NCBI GenBank assembly: GCA_046566065.1
Contig: JBKHXK010000009.1
Span: 13,290-77,289, forward strand
From: MB1-2 sp046566065
GTDB taxonomy: Bacteria; Actinomycetota; CADDZG01; WHSQ01
DNA: 64,000 nucleotides
Direction of reading: 5' to 3'
Shown here: in pieces, positions 8,840-17,199 of the stretch
How positions within the stretch are numbered: position 1 is the stretch's first letter
How the letters are laid out: each line of letters opens with the position of its first letter
The notes under the pieces: model-generated
The model's input: only the letters and a program-made list of their open reading frames with translations
Told to the model about the DNA's origin: nothing
Database searches by the model: none
Position numbers and translations under genes: made by a program

Positions 8840-9848
8840 ATGGAGGGCATGGTCGTTCGATGCGTCGACTACCACACGGCCGGCGAGCCGTTCCGGATCG
8901 CGCTCGACGGGTGGCGAGCCCCACCTAGAGGGCACAACTATCCTCGAGAAGCGTGCCTATGCCATGGAACACCACGACGAGATCCGCAAGCTCGTGATCA
9001 ACGAGCCTCGGGGTCACGCCGACATGTACGGCTGCTACGTGACGGCCCCCGAAGACGAGGGCGGAGACCTCGGCGTCGTCTTCTTCCACAACGAGGGCTA
9101 TAGCACCGCGTGCGGTCACGGAACGATCGCGCTGGTGACGTGGGCCCTCGACTCCGGTCGCCTGGCGGTCCAAGGACAGGAGACCGAGATCATCGTCGAC
9201 GCTCCCTCCGGCCGGCTGACGACGGTGGCGAAGACGGACGGCGACAAGGTCACTTCGGTCAGGTTCCGCAACGTGCCTTCGTTCGTACATTCCACCGACG
9301 TGCGCGTCGATCCCGGCGAAGGTTCGCTGATGGTCGACATCTCTTATGGCGGAGCGTTCTATGCCTCGGTGGATTGCGCCGACCTTGATGTGACCGTGGA
9401 GCCTGCACACCTGACCCGCCTCATCTCTCTAGGGCGTGCGATCAAGGATGAGCTGAACGAGAGGGAGTTCGTGCACCCGGAGGACGCCCGCCTCCGCGAC
9501 ATCTACGGCGTGATCTTCTTCGAACGTCTGCCGGACGAGAACGGGAACCTGTGCCAGCGAAACGTCACGGTCTTCGCCGATGGCGAGGTCGATCGCTCCC
9601 CCTGCGGGAGCGGAACCTCGGCGCGGCTGGCTCTGCTGGATGCATCGGGCGAGCTTCCGCGCGGAGAGACGCTCGTGCACAGGGGCATCGTGGACACGGT
9701 GTTCACCGGTCACGTGGTGGGGTCGGCAACCGTCTCGGACAAGGAGGCGGTGATCACCGAGGTCGAAGGCAGCGCTTACATCGCGGGCCGCCACGAGTTC
9801 ATCCTCGATCCGAGTGACCCCCTGGGCACCGGCTTCCTCCTGCGCTGA
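8840..9848 (+). CDS. Proline racemase / hydroxyproline epimerase family protein, apparent frameshift near 8905
   Basis: The conserved N-terminus (RCVDYHTAGEPFRI) is read from ATG 8840 or 8849. The remainder (STGGEPHLEG, TTILEKRAYAMEHHDEIRK, RGHADMYGC) is in the next frame, so one extra base lies around 8903-8907. Without it the protein would be full length and match the family continuously. Both catalytic cysteines are present, in YSTACGHGTIAL and DRSPCGSGTSAR. The Cys/Cys pair fits a racemase or epimerase rather than trans-3-hydroxyproline dehydratase, which has Thr at the second site. The longest intact frame is 8964-9848, starting at MEHHDE. It may be a recent pseudogene or a sequencing error. 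It is coupled to the downstream reductase (TGATG). Confidence 0.85.
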
Positions 9849-10759
9849 TGGCTCCGCGGTTCATAGGGCGCGAGGAGCTCCACGGGCTTCTGAGCATGGC
9901 CGAGGCGATCGACGCTTTGGAGCGAGCCTTCGGCCGCGAGCTCCCGTACTCGCCAGACCGCTCCCACCTGGATGTGGGGGCCGGGGATCTCTTGCTCATG
10001 CCGGCGTGGGGGGATCGGACGGCCGGGGTGAAACTCGTGACGGTCGCGCCCGACAACCCCTCGCACGGGCTGCCCCTGATCCAGGGGCTCTACGTGCTCT
10101 TCGAGAAGCCGAGCCTGGCACCTGTCGCGCTCCTCGACGCCGCCGCCCTGACGGCTCTACGCACCGCAGCCGTCTCCGGTGTGGCCACCAAGCACCTCGC
10201 CCGCGAACGAGCTTCCTCTCTGGTCATCTTCGGAGCGGGGGTCCAGGCCGCAGCGCATCTGGAGGCGATGGCGGTGGTACGGCCGATCGACGAGGTGCAA
10301 GTGGTCTCCCGCACCCCGGAGCGGAGCGCGGCCTTGGTGAGACGGGCTAAGGAGATGGGAGCCCAGGCCGGATCGGCCGAGACGGCAGCGGTGAGAGAAG
10401 CAGACATCGTGTGCACGTGCACTACGAGTGCGTATCCGGTGTTCGAGGGCTCGCTACTGCGGGCCGGCGCCCACGTGAACGCGGTCGGGTCCTATAGACC
10501 CGGGGCCCGCGAGCTCGACGACGAGGCGATCCGGGTGGGACGCGTCTTCGTCGACACCACAACGGCCCTCCGAGAATCGGGGGATCTCCTGTCTCCGATC
10601 GAGGCCGGCGTCCTGGACCCCGACGGGATCGGAGAGCTGGCGCAGGTCGTCAGGGGGGAGGCCGGGCGCGCCTCGGATCCCGACATCACGATCTTCAAAT
10701 CGGTGGGTGCCGCTTTCGAGGACCTGGTGGTGGCAGCAGCAGCTGCCGAGCGGCTCTAG
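9848..10759 (+). CDS. Ornithine cyclodeaminase / mu-crystallin family (possible delta1-pyrroline-2-carboxylate reductase)
   Basis: A 303-residue NAD(P)-binding protein of the ornithine cyclodeaminase/mu-crystallin family. The Rossmann motif VIFGAGVQAAAHLEAM is at about residues 127-142. The substrate-side segment AGVKLVTVAPDNPSHGLP and the VNAVGSYRPGARELD region are typical. In proline racemase-type clusters this family often encodes the imino-acid reductase that turns delta1-pyrroline-2-carboxylate into L-proline, and that role is inferred here from the overlap with the racemase gene. Alternatives are ornithine cyclodeaminase or alanine dehydrogenase. It converges on mdh with a 4-base stop overlap. 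Confidence 0.87.
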   Translation: MAPRFIGREELHGLLSMAEAIDALERAFGRELPYSPDRSHLDVGAGDLLLMPAWGDRTAGVKLVTVAPDNPSHGLPLIQGLYVLFEKPSLAPVALLDAAALTALRTAAVSGVATKHLARERASSLVIFGAGVQAAAHLEAMAVVRPIDEVQVVSRTPERSAALVRRAKEMGAQAGSAETAAVREADIVCTCTTSAYPVFEGSLLRAGAHVNAVGSYRPGARELDDEAIRVGRVFVDTTTALRESGDLLSPIEAGVLDPDGIGELAQVVRGEAGRASDPDITIFKSVGAAFEDLVVAAAAAERL

Positions 10760-11694
10760 CTCCCGCGCCGCTCGTGTAGCTCGGCGCACTTCGAACGGAT
10801 CGCTTCCGCGGCCTCGTGCAGCTTGGCCGTCTCGTCCGCGTTCAGCTCGAGCTCGACGATCTCGTTGACACCACGCTTCCCGAGCTTGGCGGGCACCCCG
10901 AGGTAGACGTCCTTCACGCCGTACTGTCCGGTGGTCCACGCACATGTGGGGTGGACGGCTCCGTCGTCGGCGAGGATCGACTTCACCATCGCGGCAGATG
11001 AGGCGGCAGGAGCGTAGAAGGCACTCCCCTTCTTCAGATAGCCCACGATCTCGGCCCCCGCGTCGCGGGTGCGCTGGAAAAGCTGCTCCAGGTCCTCTTC
11101 GCTGACCAGCTCGGGGAGCGGTTTCCCCTGAACCGTCGCGTGGCGTGGGAGAGCCACCATCTGGTCGCCGTGCGATCCCAACGTGATCGCCTCGACCTCG
11201 GTCGGCGGGACGTCGAGCTTCTCTGCGATGAAGAACTGCAGACGGGCCGAGTCCAGAACGCCGGCCATGCCCATCACGCGCTCCTTGGGGAATCCGGATA
11301 CGACGGAGGCCAGGAAGGTCATCTCGTCCAGCGGGTTCGAGACGATGATCAGGATCGCGTCGGGCGAGTGCTTCGCTATCTGCTCGGTCACGCCGCCGAC
11401 GATCTCGGAGTTCACGTCGAGGAGGTCCATCCGGCTCATACCCGGCGTGCGAGGACGGCCGGCCGTGATCACCACCACGTCGGATCCAGCGGTGTCGGCG
11501 TAGTCATTGGTGCCCTTCACCCGGGTGTCGAAACCGACGACCGCGGCGGAGTGGTTGATGTCGAGAGCCAGACCCTGCGGGAGGCCCTCGACGATGTCGA
11601 TCATCACGACCTCATCTGCGAGGTTCGACTCGGCAACCCTGCGGGCCGCGTTCGAACCGACGTTGCCGGCTCCAACGACTGTGACCTTGCTCAT
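10756..11694 (-). CDS. mdh: Malate dehydrogenase (LDH-like type)
   Basis: NAD-dependent interconversion of malate and oxaloacetate in the TCA cycle, 312 residues. The nucleotide-binding motif is VVGAGNVGSN (residues 6-15). The mobile loop with catalytic Arg is TAGRPRTPGMSRMDLL. IIVSNPLDEMT and the catalytic His in LGSHGDQMV follow. An Arg in the position seen in the loop (GRPRTPGMSR) supports malate rather than lactate as substrate. Its start overlaps the icd stop (ATGA), giving an icd-mdh pair opposite to citrate synthase. Confidence 0.93.
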   Translation of the reverse strand: MSKVTVVGAGNVGSNAARRVAESNLADEVVMIDIVEGLPQGLALDINHSAAVVGFDTRVKGTNDYADTAGSDVVVITAGRPRTPGMSRMDLLDVNSEIVGGVTEQIAKHSPDAILIIVSNPLDEMTFLASVVSGFPKERVMGMAGVLDSARLQFFIAEKLDVPPTEVEAITLGSHGDQMVALPRHATVQGKPLPELVSEEDLEQLFQRTRDAGAEIVGYLKKGSAFYAPAASSAAMVKSILADDGAVHPTCAWTTGQYGVKDVYLGVPAKLGKRGVNEIVELELNADETAKLHEAAEAIRSKCAELHERRGS

Positions 11695-12800
11695 AGCGCG
11701 TCTGCCTCCATCTTCTCGATGACCGCATCGGCGACCTGGGACGTTCCCACCGCGGTCGGGTCGTCGCGATCGGGCTTCATGTCATAGGTGACCGACTTGC
11801 CTTCGGCGATGACGGCGCTGAGGGCCTTCTCCAGCCGGTCGGCTGCACCGACCTCGCCCAGGTGACGAAGCATCAGGACGCCGGACAGCATCATCGCCAT
11901 CGGGTTCACCTTGTTCTGGCCTGCGTATTTCGGAGCGGAGCCGTGGGTCGGCTCGAACACGGCCGCTTCGTCACCGATGTTCCCTCCGGGAGCAACCCCG
12001 AGGCCACCGATGAGGCCTGCCCCGAGGTCGGAGACGATGTCGCCGTACAGGTTCGGCAGCACGAGCACGTCGTACAACTCGGGCTTCTGGACCAGTTGCA
12101 TGCACATGTTGTCGACGATGCGGTCCTCGAACTCGACGCCTGAGTCGGCGTACTCCTCCTCCGCGACCTCTCGTGCGGTCTTCAAGAAGAGGCCGTCGGA
12201 GAACTTCATGATGTTTGCCTTGTGCACGGCCGTGACCTTCTTCCGGCCGTTGCGGATCGCGTAGTCGAAGGCTCCTCGCACGATCCGCTTGGTACCCGTG
12301 ACAGAGATGGGCTTGATCGAGATACCCGAGTCCTCCCGGATGCGACGCGCTCCCAGATCGGCGATGAAGTCGATCAGCTTGGTGGCCTCGGGCGAGCCCT
12401 GCTCGAACTCGATCCCGGCGTAGAGGTCCTCGTGGTTCTCACGGACGATGACCAGGTCGATGTTCTCGTAGCGGGACCGGACGCCGGGGTAGGACTTGCA
12501 GGGCCTCAGGCACATGTAGAGGTCGAGCTCCTTGCGCAGCGCCACGTTCACGCTGCGGAACCCGGTGCCGACCGGGGTCGTGATCGGCCCCTTGATCGCG
12601 ATCTTGTTGGCCCGGATCGATTCCAGAACCTGGTCGGGCAGCGGCGTGCCGTGCTCCTCCATGACGTCGACACCCGCGTGCTGGACGTCCCAGTCGAACT
12701 TCACGCCGGTGCCTTCCAGCACCCGGCGCGTCGCTTCTGAGATCTCGGGACCGGTGCCGTCGCCGGGGATCAGGGTTACGCGATGAACCGTCTGTGACAT
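11691..12800 (-). CDS. icd: Isocitrate dehydrogenase (isocitrate/isopropylmalate dehydrogenase family)
   Basis: A 369-residue beta-decarboxylating dehydrogenase. Motifs: LIPGDGTGPEIS near the N-terminus, the substrate-site SVNVALRKELDLY, VIVRENHEDLYAG, VHKANIMKFSDGLF, LPNLYGDIVSDLGAGLIGG, and the cofactor loop EPTHGSAPKYAGQNKVNP. The Ser-x-Asn-x-x-x-Arg substrate pattern and the location beside mdh and citrate synthase favour isocitrate over isopropylmalate. Cofactor specificity (NAD or NADP) is not certain by eye. The start is ATG 12800 with a GAGGAG ribosome-binding site. Confidence 0.88.
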   Translation of the reverse strand: MSQTVHRVTLIPGDGTGPEISEATRRVLEGTGVKFDWDVQHAGVDVMEEHGTPLPDQVLESIRANKIAIKGPITTPVGTGFRSVNVALRKELDLYMCLRPCKSYPGVRSRYENIDLVIVRENHEDLYAGIEFEQGSPEATKLIDFIADLGARRIREDSGISIKPISVTGTKRIVRGAFDYAIRNGRKKVTAVHKANIMKFSDGLFLKTAREVAEEEYADSGVEFEDRIVDNMCMQLVQKPELYDVLVLPNLYGDIVSDLGAGLIGGLGVAPGGNIGDEAAVFEPTHGSAPKYAGQNKVNPMAMMLSGVLMLRHLGEVGAADRLEKALSAVIAEGKSVTYDMKPDRDDPTAVGTSQVADAVIEKMEADAL

Positions 12801-12924
12801 GTGGGAAAACTCCTCGTGTCGGGGCCCTTAGGACCGAAAAGGCGGCTTTAGGCTACCTGATAGCCTTGGTCGTTCTACGAGACGAGAGCCCTTGGCGGCC
12901 CGGCATAGAAAGGCAACCCGGCGT

Positions 12925-14055
12925 ATGGCGGCACCCGGAAAAGGACTAGAAGGTGTAGTTGCGGCCGAGACGGCCATCAGCGACATCGACGGCAAAGAGG
13001 GAGTCCTTTCCTACGTCGGATACGACATCCACGACCTCGCTCCGAACGCCACTTTCGAAGAGACCTGCTACCTCCTCCACAACCTCGAACTGCCCACCGA
13101 GCAGCAGCTAGACGAGATCAAGGAGCAGCTGGCGGCCGAGCGGGAGCCCAACGAGTTCGTAATGGAGCTCCTGCCCCAGCTCTCGAAGAACACGGCTCCG
13201 ATGTCCATGCTGCGGACCGCCTGCTCGGCTTCATCCGCCAAAGACCCCGATGGTTGGGACACCTCGGAGGAGGCCAACTACCGCAAGGCGATCCGCCTCA
13301 TCGCGGTCTTCCCCACCTTGGTCGCCTACTACGACCGGCTCCGGAACGACCAGAGCTTGGTTCACCCCGACTCCAGCCTCTCGCAGGCGGCCAACTTCCT
13401 CTACATGCTGAAGGGCGACAAGGCCGACGACGAAGAAGCTCGCATCTTCGACATCTGCCTCACGCTGCACGCCGACCACACGATGAACGCCTCGACCTTC
13501 GCCGCAAGGGTGTGCGCCGCGACCCTGTCCGACATCCACTCGGCGATCACCGCAGGCATCGCGGCCCTGAAAGGGCCGCTACACGGAGGCGCCAACGAGC
13601 AGGTCATGCGGATGATCAAAGAGATCAGGTCCGAGGGCGGCAAAGAGAAGGCGCGCGACTACACGATCAACAAGCTGCGCAACAAAGAGAAGGTCATGGG
13701 CTTCGGGCACCGCGTCTACAAGACCGAGGACCCCCGAGCGACGCACCTCCGCAAGATGGCCCAGGAGCTGGCCGAGAAGTCCGGCGATCCCAGCAACTTC
13801 GAGATCAGCCAGGAGATCGAGAAAGCGGTCATGGACGAGAAGGGCATCTACCCGAACGTCGACTTCTACGCCGCTTCGGTCTACGGCTATCTGCAGATCC
13901 CCACCGATCTATTCACTCCGGTGTTCGCGTGCAGCCGGGTGGCGGGGTGGACCGCCCACGTTCGCGAGCAGTACGCCGACAACAGGCTGATCCGGCCCGA
14001 CCACGCTTACGTCGGTCCCGAGCGCCGCGAGTGGAAGGCTCTCTCCCAGAGATAG
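12925..14055 (+). CDS. gltA: Citrate synthase
   Basis: Condenses oxaloacetate and acetyl-CoA at TCA entry. I choose ATG 12925 (376 residues) over the upstream TTG 12892, because the family normally begins with GLEGVVAAETAISDIDG and AAAGG precedes the ATG. Active-site residues: His in GPLHGGANEQ (about 221), His in GFGHRVYK (about 261) and Asp in YPNVDFYAASVYG (about 315). The C-terminal Arg region SRVAGWTAHVREQ is present. It is transcribed divergently from icd-mdh, so three TCA genes share one intergenic region, and it is followed by a strong terminator. Confidence 0.94.
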   Translation: MAAPGKGLEGVVAAETAISDIDGKEGVLSYVGYDIHDLAPNATFEETCYLLHNLELPTEQQLDEIKEQLAAEREPNEFVMELLPQLSKNTAPMSMLRTACSASSAKDPDGWDTSEEANYRKAIRLIAVFPTLVAYYDRLRNDQSLVHPDSSLSQAANFLYMLKGDKADDEEARIFDICLTLHADHTMNASTFAARVCAATLSDIHSAITAGIAALKGPLHGGANEQVMRMIKEIRSEGGKEKARDYTINKLRNKEKVMGFGHRVYKTEDPRATHLRKMAQELAEKSGDPSNFEISQEIEKAVMDEKGIYPNVDFYAASVYGYLQIPTDLFTPVFACSRVAGWTAHVREQYADNRLIRPDHAYVGPERREWKALSQR

Positions 14056-14070
14056 AGGATCCGCAACGCT

Positions 14071-14107
14071 AAAGGGGCGCCGTCACCGGCGCCCCTTTCT
14101 TGTTTTC
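14071..14107 (+). terminator. Rho-independent terminator after citrate synthase
   Basis: A perfect 12-bp stem (AAAGGGGCGCCG / CGGCGCCCCTTT, 14071-14098) with a 4-base loop, followed by a T-rich tail (TCTTGTTTT). It lies 15 bases after the citrate synthase stop. On the minus strand the stem ends in TTT then AGC, so it may weakly serve the convergent acidic protein gene too. Confidence 0.88.
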
Positions 14108-14124
14108 CGTTCTGAGATGCTGGG

Positions 14125-14685
14125 CTAGTCGTCCTCGCCCTCTTCGTCATCGTTGCTCTGGGCGTCGCTCTGGTCGTCGTCATCGTCGGCGGACGGAACC
14201 GAGGGAGCGGAAGGAGCCGAGTCCTCGTCGTCGCTCGCAGCCGAGGGAGCGGACGGGGCGCTGTCCACGGATGCCGCGGACGGGGCGCTGTCCACGGATG
14301 CCGCGGACGGAGCGCTGTCTACCGATGCAGCCGAGGGGGCGCTGTCCACGGATGCGACCGAAGGAGCTGTGTCTACCGAAGCGGCCGAAACGGTGTTGTT
14401 CCCACCGGCCGAGCCGTCGTTGCCTACGGTGCCGTCACCGTCGCCGCTCGGCTCGTCGTCTTCGACGGCTTCGTCCGAGTTCTCGTCCTCGTCATCTCTC
14501 TTCACAGCCGCGTTGTCGTCGTTGGAGACGACTTCCTGGTTCTCGTCGTCACCCGTGGCGCCGGTGGCCTCGAGAGCGGCCGCTATCCCGCCGAGGGCAA
14601 GGATCAAGCCGAGGACCATTAGGGCCACCTGGCCTACCGAGAGCCTCGTCCACTTCGTTCGGTTAGAGAAGTTCCTCTCACTCAT
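14125..14685 (-). CDS. Acidic repeat protein with one N-terminal transmembrane helix
   Basis: I do not recognise a family. From ATG 14685 (AAGGAGG ribosome-binding site at good spacing) the protein is 186 residues. It has a short basic N-terminus, one membrane helix (about residues 17-38), then a long disordered tail. The tail is rich in Asp, Glu, Ser and Asn and holds about five copies of a 9-residue unit like SVDSAPSAA. It is predicted to be anchored with the acidic tail outside the cell. It is divergent from the ECF sigma gene, and both carry the same promoter motif, so it is probably a direct target of that sigma factor. Confidence 0.75.
   Translation of the reverse strand: MSERNFSNRTKWTRLSVGQVALMVLGLILALGGIAAALEATGATGDDENQEVVSNDDNAAVKRDDEDENSDEAVEDDEPSGDGDGTVGNDGSAGGNNTVSAASVDTAPSVASVDSAPSAASVDSAPSAASVDSAPSAASVDSAPSAPSAASDDEDSAPSAPSVPSADDDDDQSDAQSNDDEEGEDD
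14251..14385. repeat. Five tandem 27-bp repeats inside the acidic protein gene
   Basis: Units start at 14251, 14278, 14305, 14332 and 14359. The first two are identical and the later ones diverge. Each encodes nine residues of the SVDSAPSAA type on the minus strand. Such in-frame repeats change copy number easily, so tail length may vary between strains. Confidence 0.85.
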
Positions 14686-14717
14686 CCAGATCCTCCTTGT
14701 CGGCGGGCTTCTCATGA

Positions 14718-14747
14718 CTAACGCCCGACCCCGGCGCGCGTTACGCC
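14718..14747 (-). promoter_or_regulatory. ECF-type promoter for the acidic membrane protein
   Basis: Reading the minus strand, GGCGTAACG (14747-14739), a 15-base spacer, then CGTTAG (14723-14718). The GTAAC / CGTT arrangement resembles ECF sigma promoters (GGAAC-N16-CGTT style). The start of transcription would fall about 25 bases before the ATG, leaving room for the AAGGAGG site. The same motif with the same spacer occurs in the opposite direction at 14789-14818. Confidence 0.7.
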
Positions 14748-14788
14748 TTTCGCAGATATCGGCATCCTTGACCGAAAACCCGAGCCTC

Positions 14789-14818
14789 GGCGTAACGTCA
14801 GACCCTCGGCATCGTTAG
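14789..14818 (+). promoter_or_regulatory. ECF-type autoregulatory promoter for the sigma factor gene
   Basis: GGCGTAACG (14789-14797), 15 bases, CGTTAG (14813-14818): identical elements and spacing to the divergent promoter at 14718-14747. The expected transcription start lies only a few bases before the GTG at 14829, so the sigma mRNA may be nearly leaderless. Identity of both elements supports positive autoregulation by the encoded sigma factor. Confidence 0.68.
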
Positions 14819-14828
14819 AAGGGCAGAT

Positions 14829-15368
14829 GTGGATCCTTCGGAGGTCAGACAAGAGGTCCGGCGGGCAGCCCGTGGAGACGAGAGCTCAGCGGCTCTTCTC
14901 TTCGACAGCTACTACCCCCGCCTCTTTCGCTACGCCCTCGCCAGGGTCGGGAGCCAACAGACCGCCGAAGACATCGCTTCGGAGACCTTCGCCCGGGTGC
15001 TCAGGGACCTCGATCGCTTCCGTTGGAGGGGGGCCGGCTTCGACGCCTGGCTCTTTCGCATCGCTCACAACCTGGTCGTGGACCACTTCCGAGGCGCCGG
15101 AAGAGAGATCCTCAGCGAGGCAGACGCCGACACGGGACAGATCGAGCTCCATACCCCCGAGACGGCGGCTCTCGAGAACGAGCTCACCAGAGAGATGCAG
15201 CTCATGCTGACCACCCTCTCGCCCGAGCAGCGCGAGGTCATCGCTCTCCGCTTCGCGGCGGGCCTCGATACGCACGAGACGGCAGCCGCCCTCGGAAAGA
15301 AGGTCAACGCGGTCCGGCAACTCCAGTTCCGCGCCCTCCAGGCACTCCGACAGAAGGTCGAACGATGA
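14829..15368 (+). CDS. RNA polymerase sigma-70 family factor, ECF type
   Basis: A 179-residue two-domain sigma factor. Region 2 is at about residues 20-85 (LFDSYYPRLFRYALARVG, AEDIASETFARVLRDLDRF, WLFRIAHNLVVDHFR). Region 4 is at about 120-175 (LSPEQREVIALRFAAGLDTHETAAALGKK). No sigma 1.1 or 3 region is present. The start is GTG 14829; an ATG two bases earlier is out of frame. It overlaps the next gene by ATGA. It likely directs transcription from its own promoter and the divergent acidic-protein promoter. Confidence 0.92.
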   Translation: MDPSEVRQEVRRAARGDESSAALLFDSYYPRLFRYALARVGSQQTAEDIASETFARVLRDLDRFRWRGAGFDAWLFRIAHNLVVDHFRGAGREILSEADADTGQIELHTPETAALENELTREMQLMLTTLSPEQREVIALRFAAGLDTHETAAALGKKVNAVRQLQFRALQALRQKVER

Positions 15369-16324
15369 CCAGGCCGGATCGTGACCTCGACCGCGCCCTC
15401 GCGGGACGCTCGGACCCCGATGAGGCCCTAGCGGGACTGGTCGAGACCGCTCGGGTGCTCACACAGGCGTTCGATGTCGAGCCCGAGCCGGCTCTCCGAG
15501 AGCGCGCTCTCTTCGCTGCCGGCGTGGCAGCAAGGCGTCGTTCTGGGTTCCCTCTTGTCCGCCTGTTCGCCCCCGTTGCCGCCGGCCTGGGACTCTTGGC
15601 CGCTCTGGGATTCGCATCCGGGACGGCGATGCCCGGAGACGTCCTCTACCCCGTCCGCAAGGTCCTGCAGGACGTCGGTCTGAACGAGGGTCTCCTCACC
15701 GAGGCGCTGGCAAGGATGGACCGGGCCGGGGCGCTGCTCGATGAGGCGGAGGACCTGCCCAGGACTCGCCGGGAGCGAGCCACCGGCCTTGCCGTAAGGG
15801 CGATCCAGGAGCTCTCTCCGGTAGGCGATCTGCTCGAAGAGGCCGATCTCGGCAGCGAGGAGCTGGCCCGCCACCGAGCCCGGCTCGCCACCCTGATCGA
15901 GCGAGCGACCTCGCTGATCGCCGCCACCGAGGAAGCCGAGGGCTTCGAAGGAGATGATGGCGAGGCGGGCGGGCCCGACCCGCGGGAACGCGACGAGCGC
16001 GAGGGAGATGATCGCTCGGGCTCCGACGACGACCGGGAAGACGACTCCGATGACGACGACGGAGATGGCGACTCGGGCTCCGACGACGACCGGGATGACG
16101 ACTCCGGATCTGGAGACGGGGGCGACTCCGACCCCGACGACCGGGATGACGACTCCACTGACGACGACCGGGATGACGACTCGGGCTCCGGCTCCGACGG
16201 GGACGACCGATCCGACCCGGACGAGCGAGAAGATGACTCGGGCTCGGACGAAGATCCGATCGACTCGCTGGAAGACGAGCGCGACGACGAGAGCGATGTG
16301 GACGGTGAAGACAGGCTCGACTGA
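15365..16324 (+). CDS. DUF5667-type membrane protein with acidic tail; candidate sigma regulator
   Basis: A 319-residue protein whose start overlaps the sigma stop (ATGA). Residues 1-60 are soluble, 64-85 form a membrane helix (RLFAPVAAGLGLLAALGFA), and the AMPGDVLYPVRKVLQ motif then matches DUF5667-like proteins found after sigma genes in actinobacteria. Helical segments run to about 200. The last 110 residues are low-complexity Asp/Ser/Arg/Gly. An anti-sigma or sigma-sensing role is inferred from position only: no zinc-binding HxxxCxxC motif is visible. Confidence 0.78.
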   Translation: MTRPDRDLDRALAGRSDPDEALAGLVETARVLTQAFDVEPEPALRERALFAAGVAARRRSGFPLVRLFAPVAAGLGLLAALGFASGTAMPGDVLYPVRKVLQDVGLNEGLLTEALARMDRAGALLDEAEDLPRTRRERATGLAVRAIQELSPVGDLLEEADLGSEELARHRARLATLIERATSLIAATEEAEGFEGDDGEAGGPDPRERDEREGDDRSGSDDDREDDSDDDDGDGDSGSDDDRDDDSGSGDGGDSDPDDRDDDSTDDDRDDDSGSGSDGDDRSDPDEREDDSGSDEDPIDSLEDERDDESDVDGEDRLD

Positions 16325-16329
16325 GCCTC

Positions 16330-17199
16330 TTAGGACGGCACTGCGGTCGCCCTGCGCGCCAAGGAAACCGTGTTCTTCAGCAACATGGCGATCGTCATAG
16401 GGCCCACGCCACCCGGCACGGGCGTGATGGCGGAAGCGATCTCGACCGCCGCTTCGTAGTCCACGTCGCCCACCAGACCGTCCTCGGTCCGGTTGATACC
16501 GACGTCGATAACCGTGGCTCCCGGTTTGATCATCGGCCCCGTGATGGCTTTCGCACGCCCGATGGCGGCGACGAGGATGTCCGCTCGCTTCGTGTGCGCT
16601 TCGAGGTCGGTGGTGCCCGTGTGGCAGACGGTGACGGTCGAGTTGGCGCCGGGGCCCTTCTGAATCATCAGGGCCGCCAACGGTTTCCCCACGATATTGG
16701 AACGGCCGACGACGACCACCTCGGCCCCCGAGGTCTCCACGTTGGAACGGATCAGGAGCTCTTGGATGCCGGCGGGGGTTGCCGGAGCGACCACCCGGTC
16801 CCCACTCAGCAGGCGGCCGAGGTTGTAGGGGTGGAAGCCATCCGCGTCCTTGGCCGGGTCGACCCGGTCGAGCACCAGCTGCTCGTCGATGTGCTCGGGG
16901 AGCGGAAGCTGCACGAGGATCCCGTGCACCTGCGGGTCGGCATTCAGTCGATCCAGCAGTGACAGGAGCTCTTCCTCCGGGACGCTGGCCGAGAGATCGT
17001 GATCCCACGCCTTGATCCCGACCTCGGCACAGGCCTTGCGCTTGGAGCGCACGTAGACATGAGACGCGGGGTCGTCCCCGACCAACACCGTTGCCAGCCC
17101 GGGCGTTACCCCGTTCGAAGCGAGGGCTGTCGCTTCCTCTTTGACCTCCTCGCGTACCTGCGCAGCGATCGCTTTCCCGTCGATGATCTCGGCAGACAT
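16330..17199 (-). CDS. folD: Bifunctional methylenetetrahydrofolate dehydrogenase / methenyltetrahydrofolate cyclohydrolase
   Basis: One-carbon folate enzyme, 289 residues from ATG 17199 preceded by a G-rich ribosome-binding site. The catalytic Tyr/Lys signature is in SHVYVRSKRKACAEVGI. Then GILVQLPLPEHID, the PATPAGIQELL segment, the NADP site VVGRSNIVGKPLA and PVPGGVGPMTIAMLL near the C-terminus. Together with purH and purN downstream on the same strand it supplies formyl-folate chemistry for purine synthesis. Confidence 0.95.
   Translation of the reverse strand: MSAEIIDGKAIAAQVREEVKEEATALASNGVTPGLATVLVGDDPASHVYVRSKRKACAEVGIKAWDHDLSASVPEEELLSLLDRLNADPQVHGILVQLPLPEHIDEQLVLDRVDPAKDADGFHPYNLGRLLSGDRVVAPATPAGIQELLIRSNVETSGAEVVVVGRSNIVGKPLAALMIQKGPGANSTVTVCHTGTTDLEAHTKRADILVAAIGRAKAITGPMIKPGATVIDVGINRTEDGLVGDVDYEAAVEIASAITPVPGGVGPMTIAMLLKNTVSLARRATAVPS

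Noticed and set aside
12892..12924. Upstream TTG start for citrate synthase
   Set aside because: The added 11 residues are basic and not family-like; ATG 12925 gives the usual N-terminus.
14251..14385. Regular 27-bp repeats considered as a CRISPR-like array
   Set aside because: No unique spacers; repeats are contiguous and in frame within a protein-coding gene.
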